A stretch of 64,000 bases of DNA, from contig JBBJLW010000014.1 in the NCBI GenBank assembly GCA_037720595.1, forward strand, positions 10,296 through 74,295, given 5' to 3'. Under the pieces are notes generated by a model that did not search any database, had not been told where the DNA came from, and saw nothing but the letters and a program-made list of their open reading frames with translations. Position 1 is the first letter of the stretch, and the number at the start of each line of letters is the position of its first letter. The position numbers and the translations under genes are program-made. Positions 60,005 to 64,000 of the stretch are shown one piece after another. This DNA is from Gaiellasilicea sp037720595. GTDB lineage: Bacteria > Actinomycetota > Thermoleophilia > Gaiellales > Gaiellaceae.

Positions 60005-61662
60005 GCCTGCAGGACGTTCGGCTGCTCCACGACCAGCGGGTGCCGATGCGGGACGGCATCCACCTCTCAGCCGACGTCTATCTCCCGCTCTCCGGCGGGC
60101 CGCACCCGACGATCTGCCAGTGGACACCGTACGAGTCGACGCGCGAGCGCTTCGTCGGCTGGGGCGTCTGGTTCGCGCAGCGCGGCTACGCGGCGGTCGT
60201 CTCGGACGTGCGCGGCCGCTACGAGTCGGAGGGCGAGTTCGCTGCCTGGGAGAAGGACGGCGTCGACGCGCACGACTCGCTGACCTGGGCGGCCGGCGAG
60301 TCGTGGTGCAACGGGCGGATCGGCACCTGGGGCCGGAGCTACGGCGCCCTCGTCCAGTGGCAGCTGATGCACCTCGGCCACCCGAACCTCGAGTGCATTG
60401 CGCCGCAGGTGATCCACGACGACTACTTCTGGGACGGCTACTTCACCGGCGGCGCCTTCCAGCTCGCGCTCACTCTCGGGGCGGCCACGCTCTGGTCGAG
60501 CGCGATCAGCCTGATCACCGGCCCGAGCGCCCGCGACCTGATGCTGAACGACCGGATCTGGCGCCACCTGCCCCTGATCGAGCTCGACGAGGTCGCGATC
60601 GGCCGCAAGGTCGGCTACTGGCGCGAGTGGTGGGAGCACCAGGAGAACGACGCCTACTGGCAGCGGTTCCGCCATCGGCCCGAGACCGTGACGGTGCCGA
60701 TCTTCCAGCAGGGCGGCTGGTTCGATCCCTACTCCGGCTCGCACCTGCGCTCCTTCGCGGGGATCGGGTCGCGAGTTTCGAACCGCGTCCTGATGGGGCC
60801 GTGGTCGCACGAGGAGGAAGTCGAGAGCTTCCGCGCCGACGTCGACCTCTCCGCCGGCGTCACCGTGATCCGCGACCACGAGCTCGCCTTCTACGACCGC
60901 TACCTCCGCGACGAGGGGAACGACTGGGAGGAGCGACCGCGGCTCGAACTCTTCGCCCTCGGCCGGAACGAGTGGCGCGGCGAGAGCGAGTGGCCGCTCC
61001 CCGGAACGGAGTTCACGCCGTTCTTCCTCCACAGGGGAGGCCGGCTCGACCGCGACGTGCCGCGCTCCGACGAGCCCGCCGACCGGTACACCTACGACCC
61101 CGAGGATCCCGTGCCGACGATCGGCGGAGTCAACTCGGTGCTGACGATGACGCAGGGCGCGGCGCGGCCGATCCTCCCCGGCCCCTGGGATCAGCGGGCG
61201 CTGGAGGCCCGCGCCGACGTGCTCACCTACACGAGCGAGGACCTCGACCGCGACCTCGAGGCGATCGGGCCGGTCGATTTCGTCCTCTTCGCCGCGTCGA
61301 GCGCGAAGGACACCGACTTCGTCGTCCGCGTCTGCGACGTCTATCCCGACGGCCGCTCGATCTTTCTCACCGAGGGGGTCCTTCGCGCGCGCTACCGGAA
61401 CTCGAACGAGGGGGACAGCACCGAGCTGCTCGAACCGGGTGAGGTCGCCGAGTATCGGATCCGCTGCTACCCGCTCGCCAACGTCTTCCAGCGCGGCCAC
61501 CGGATCCGCATCGACGTGACGAGCTCGAGCTTCCCGCGCTTCAGCCGCAACCTCAATAACGGCGAGGACGTCGGTACGAGCACCCGGATCGTCGTGGCAC
61601 AGCAGATCGTGCTGCACACGGACGTCTATCCATCGCACGTCGTTCTCCCGGTAGTCGGCTAG
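60001..61662 (+). CDS. CocE/NonD (peptidase S15) family hydrolase
   Basis: This 553-residue hydrolase starts at TTG 60001, overlapping the DppF stop (TTGA). It has VPMRDGIHLSADVYLP, the nucleophile elbow GTWGRSYGALVQW, the catalytic acid region GGWFDPYSG and the His region MGPWSHEEEV, followed by a C-terminal jelly-roll (PVDFVLFAASSAKDTDFVVR). The family includes X-Pro dipeptidyl-peptidases, cocaine esterase and amino-acid ester hydrolases. Encoded with a peptide importer, it may cut an imported peptide or ester. No signal peptide, so it acts in the cytoplasm. Confidence 0.9.
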   Translation: MSLQDVRLLHDQRVPMRDGIHLSADVYLPLSGGPHPTICQWTPYESTRERFVGWGVWFAQRGYAAVVSDVRGRYESEGEFAAWEKDGVDAHDSLTWAAGESWCNGRIGTWGRSYGALVQWQLMHLGHPNLECIAPQVIHDDYFWDGYFTGGAFQLALTLGAATLWSSAISLITGPSARDLMLNDRIWRHLPLIELDEVAIGRKVGYWREWWEHQENDAYWQRFRHRPETVTVPIFQQGGWFDPYSGSHLRSFAGIGSRVSNRVLMGPWSHEEEVESFRADVDLSAGVTVIRDHELAFYDRYLRDEGNDWEERPRLELFALGRNEWRGESEWPLPGTEFTPFFLHRGGRLDRDVPRSDEPADRYTYDPEDPVPTIGGVNSVLTMTQGAARPILPGPWDQRALEARADVLTYTSEDLDRDLEAIGPVDFVLFAASSAKDTDFVVRVCDVYPDGRSIFLTEGVLRARYRNSNEGDSTELLEPGEVAEYRIRCYPLANVFQRGHRIRIDVTSSSFPRFSRNLNNGEDVGTSTRIVVAQQIVLHTDVYPSHVVLPVVG

Positions 61663-63161
61663 TGCTGGTGATCCGCGGTGCGACGGTGTATCCCGGCGAG
61701 GGGCCGCCGCAGCAGGTGGACGTGGGCGTTGCGGACGGGAAGATCGCGGCGGTCGGTGGCGAGCTCCCTGGCGACGTGATCGAGGCGGACGGCCTCTGGC
61801 TCTGCCCCGGCTTCATCGACGTGCATGCGCACACGGCGCTCCGCTCCTACGAGGATCCGCTGCTGACGGAGGTCCTCTCGCAGGGTGTGACGACGCAGGT
61901 CATCTGTCCCGACGGACTCGCGCCCGCGCCGGTCGCGGCGGAACGCTGGGCCGAGCGGCGCGACTACCTGCGCGCACTCGAGGGGCCGGGCCCGGATCAG
62001 TGGCCGTGGACGACGTTCGCCGAGTACCTCGACAACCTCGACGCGACGCGGCCAGCGATCTCGCTCGTCCCCTCGATCGGCCACGGCGCGGTGCGCGACA
62101 CGGTGATCGGCGGCGAGCGGCGGCCGCCGACGGCCGGAGAGTTGGAGCAGATGCGGCGCGAAGTCCGGGCGGGCTTCGCGGCGGGCGCGACGAGCCTCTC
62201 GTTCGGCCTCGTCTACTTCCCGGGCGCGCACGCCGACACCGAGGAGCTCGTCGCTCTCGCCGAGATGGCCGCCGAGTTCGGGGCGCCGCTCGTCGCGCAC
62301 GTCCGCAACGAGGGTGCGGGCCTGCTCGCGGCGATCGACGAGATGCTCGAGGTCTCGCGCCGCTCGGGCGCGTCGCTCCACGTCTCGCACCTGAAGTCGC
62401 TTGCCGACGAGTCGCTGATCGAATCACTGCTCGAGCGCCTCGAGGCCGCCGACGGCATCACCTTCGACCAGTACCCCTACGGCGCCGGCTGCACCCTGCT
62501 CGCGAGCCTGCTTCCCGCCTGGGCGCAGGAGGGCGGCGCAGCCGCGACGCTCGCGCGGATGCGCGACCCGGACACGCTCGCGCGGATCGCGCACGACGTC
62601 GAGCACAGCCTGCCGGGCTGGGAGAACGTCCTCGGCACGCTCGGGGCCGAGCGGATCGTGGTCGAGGGCGAGAGCATCGCCGACCGCGGCGGCGACGCCG
62701 TCGAGACGGTCGCGAAGCTGCTGCTCGAGTCCGAGCTCGGAGTGCAGATGATCATGCACTACGCCTCCGAGGAGGCTGTCCTCAGGATTGCCGCGCATCC
62801 GTTGATGCTGCTGGGCTCGGACGGGATCTTCGGGGCTAAGCCTCACCCTCGGGTGGCGGGAAGCGCCGCGCGGTTCCTCGGCCGGTTCTGCCTGCGCGAC
62901 GGGTTGCTGCCCGCGGAGGAGGCGATCGCGCGGCTGACGGCGCGTGCGGCCGACGGCTTCGGGCTCCCCGACCGCGGTCGGATCGAGGTGGGCAAGCGCG
63001 CCGACCTCGTCCTGCTCGATCCTGCGGCCTACGTGGACACGGCGACCTACGAGAATCCGCTGAGCCTGGCCGAAGGAGTCGCAGGCGTCTGGGTCGCGGG
63101 CGAGCGCGCCTGGGCCGACGGCGCCGCGACGGGTGTCCGCGCGGGAGGCGTCGTCCGGTGA
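61662..63161 (+). CDS. D-aminoacylase-family amidohydrolase, second copy
   Basis: This 499-residue amidohydrolase has DVHAHTALRSY (HxH), VICPDGLAP with a Cys at the D-aminoacylase position, LVAHVRNEGAGLL and LHVSHLKSLAD (His ligands), and LLGSDGIFGAKPHPR (Asp and the substrate-binding HPR). GSDG...HPR is typical of N-acyl-D-amino-acid deacylases. GTG at 61662 shares one base with the upstream TAG. It differs clearly from the 50759 enzyme, so the two probably act on different N-acyl or cyclic amides. Confidence 0.9.
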   Translation: MLVIRGATVYPGEGPPQQVDVGVADGKIAAVGGELPGDVIEADGLWLCPGFIDVHAHTALRSYEDPLLTEVLSQGVTTQVICPDGLAPAPVAAERWAERRDYLRALEGPGPDQWPWTTFAEYLDNLDATRPAISLVPSIGHGAVRDTVIGGERRPPTAGELEQMRREVRAGFAAGATSLSFGLVYFPGAHADTEELVALAEMAAEFGAPLVAHVRNEGAGLLAAIDEMLEVSRRSGASLHVSHLKSLADESLIESLLERLEAADGITFDQYPYGAGCTLLASLLPAWAQEGGAAATLARMRDPDTLARIAHDVEHSLPGWENVLGTLGAERIVVEGESIADRGGDAVETVAKLLLESELGVQMIMHYASEEAVLRIAAHPLMLLGSDGIFGAKPHPRVAGSAARFLGRFCLRDGLLPAEEAIARLTARAADGFGLPDRGRIEVGKRADLVLLDPAAYVDTATYENPLSLAEGVAGVWVAGERAWADGAATGVRAGGVVR

Positions 63162-64000
63162 GGCGGGACGAGATGCCGTCGATCGCGGCTGAGCGAGCGC
63201 TCGCGGGCCGCACCGACATGCTGCCGCTGAAGGGCAGTGTCGGCGCCCCGCTCCCGCCGCACGTTCGCGAAGCCGTCCTGGCCGCGCTCGACGAGTACAC
63301 GATCACGCCGCCTTCCCGGGGACACCTGGCTCTCCGCGAGGCGATCGCGCGCAGCCTGCCGGCGCCGGCCGACCCGGAGCGCGAGATCCTCGTCACGAAC
63401 GGCGCCATGCACGCGCTCAACCTCACCTTCCGCGCGATCCTCGAAGTCGGCGACGAGGTGATCGTCCCGACCCCGTGCTACTTCTTCCGCGGCCTGATCG
63501 AGCGAGCCGGCGGCGTCTTCCTCCAGGTGCCGAGCTGGGATCCGGAAGCCATCGAGCGAGCGGTGACGCCGAGGTCGCGAGCGCTCGTCGTCACGAACCC
63601 GAACAACCCCGACGGCCACCTTCCGACTCGGGCGGAGATCGACGAGCTACTCGCGCTCGCGTCGAGTCACGGTCTGACCGTGGTGACCGACGAGGCGTAC
63701 GAGCGCTGCATCCACGAAGGCGAGCTGGCGAGCGCCTGGGGTTGTCCGAACGTGATCCTGATTCGCAGCCTAGGCAAGAGCCTCGCGATGCCGAGTTGGC
63801 GGATCGGCTTCGTCGCCGCCGAGCCGTCGGTCATCGACGCGTGCCTCCGCGAACTCGAATGGGACGTGATCCGCGTCGGCCATGTAGCCCAGCGAGCCGC
63901 AACGGCCGCCCTCGACGGTCTGCAGGACTGGCTGAACGACCTGGCGGCGCGCTACCGCCAGGACCGAGACGCCGCCCACGCCCTGATCGCCGACCACCCG
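63158..64000 (+). CDS. Class I/II PLP aminotransferase (partial, runs off the right edge)
   Basis: From GTG 63158, overlapping the upstream stop (GTGA), about 281 codons are seen. The frame reads MLPLKGSVGAPLPPHVREAV, LVTNGAMHALNLTFRAIL, VTNPNNPDGHLP, VTDEAYERCIHEG and the Schiff-base Lys in IRSLGKSLAMPSWRIGF. This is a fold-type I aminotransferase of aspartate/aminotransferase class I type. It closes the visible part of the catabolic operon and may take the amino group from the released amino acid. ATG at 63173 is a possible alternative start. Confidence 0.92.
   Translation, partial: MRRDEMPSIAAERALAGRTDMLPLKGSVGAPLPPHVREAVLAALDEYTITPPSRGHLALREAIARSLPAPADPEREILVTNGAMHALNLTFRAILEVGDEVIVPTPCYFFRGLIERAGGVFLQVPSWDPEAIERAVTPRSRALVVTNPNNPDGHLPTRAEIDELLALASSHGLTVVTDEAYERCIHEGELASAWGCPNVILIRSLGKSLAMPSWRIGFVAAEPSVIDACLRELEWDVIRVGHVAQRAATAALDGLQDWLNDLAARYRQDRDAAHALIADHP

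Overview
The window is GC-rich (roughly two-thirds G+C by eye), densely packed actinobacterial DNA. Many start codons are GTG or TTG, neighbouring genes often overlap by 4 nt (ATGA/GTGA), and one regulator looks leaderless. LuxR/LAL regulators, a cyclase-NB-ARC regulator, DUF4389, an LVIVD-repeat protein and repeated Gfo/enolase-superfamily/amidohydrolase sets point to a soil-type Thermoleophilia (Gaiellales/Solirubrobacterales) relative. That placement is inferred from gene content only.

Layout. 0-8 kb: a class III cyclase/ATPase regulator running off the left edge, a 3' fragment of tRNA-Thr(GGT) next to GGGTAC repeats (possible attachment-site relic), a secreted LVIVD protein, a nucleotidyltransferase, a Gfo/Idh oxidoreductase followed by a 20-codon stump of a sugar-phosphate isomerase gene, an NAD epimerase and a leucine-rich-repeat protein. 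8-13 kb: the methyl cycle on the minus strand (metK, PfkB kinase, truncated MetE-like gene, ahcY), divergent from an Lrp regulator and a CYTH protein. 13.5-18.3 kb: an FAD oxidoreductase and its TetR regulator, divergent from a ferric-reductase/cytochrome c fusion, with an inverted repeat between them. 18.3-29.5 kb: oxidative-stress genes (1-Cys peroxiredoxin, catalase), an Rsm22 methyltransferase with a 51-aa DUF1059 gene, a cytochrome P460 gene plus a broken copy, a large LuxR regulator whose two flanking genes share a 25-bp upstream motif, secreted proteins and prephenate dehydratase. 29.6-32.6 kb: glucan phosphorylase, then a stretch of gene fragments.

32.7-41.5 kb and 49.7-64 kb hold two halves of one apparent catabolic regulon: three enolase-superfamily enzymes, two AstE/AspA (DoeB-like) deacylases, two D-aminoacylase-type amidohydrolases, a ceramidase-like hydrolase, an S15 (CocE-like) hydrolase, two aminotransferases, a threonine-aldolase-type enzyme, an SDR, an epimerase and a complete dipeptide/oligopeptide ABC importer. 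A GntR/FCD regulator is encoded in the second half. Paired operator-like sites of the form ATTGTNNACAAT, 18 bp apart in both cases, lie in both divergent promoter regions (37.92 and 57.19 kb). I infer import and breakdown of an N-acylated or peptide-linked amino compound, possibly containing D-residues; the substrate is unknown.

The 41.5-49.7 kb stretch between the halves carries small unrelated enzymes (VOC, MOSC, cupin, methyltransferase, dienelactone-hydrolase-like, GFA) and several decayed genes, including two convergent genes that truncate each other at one deletion point. At least nine gene remnants across the window suggest active gene loss.
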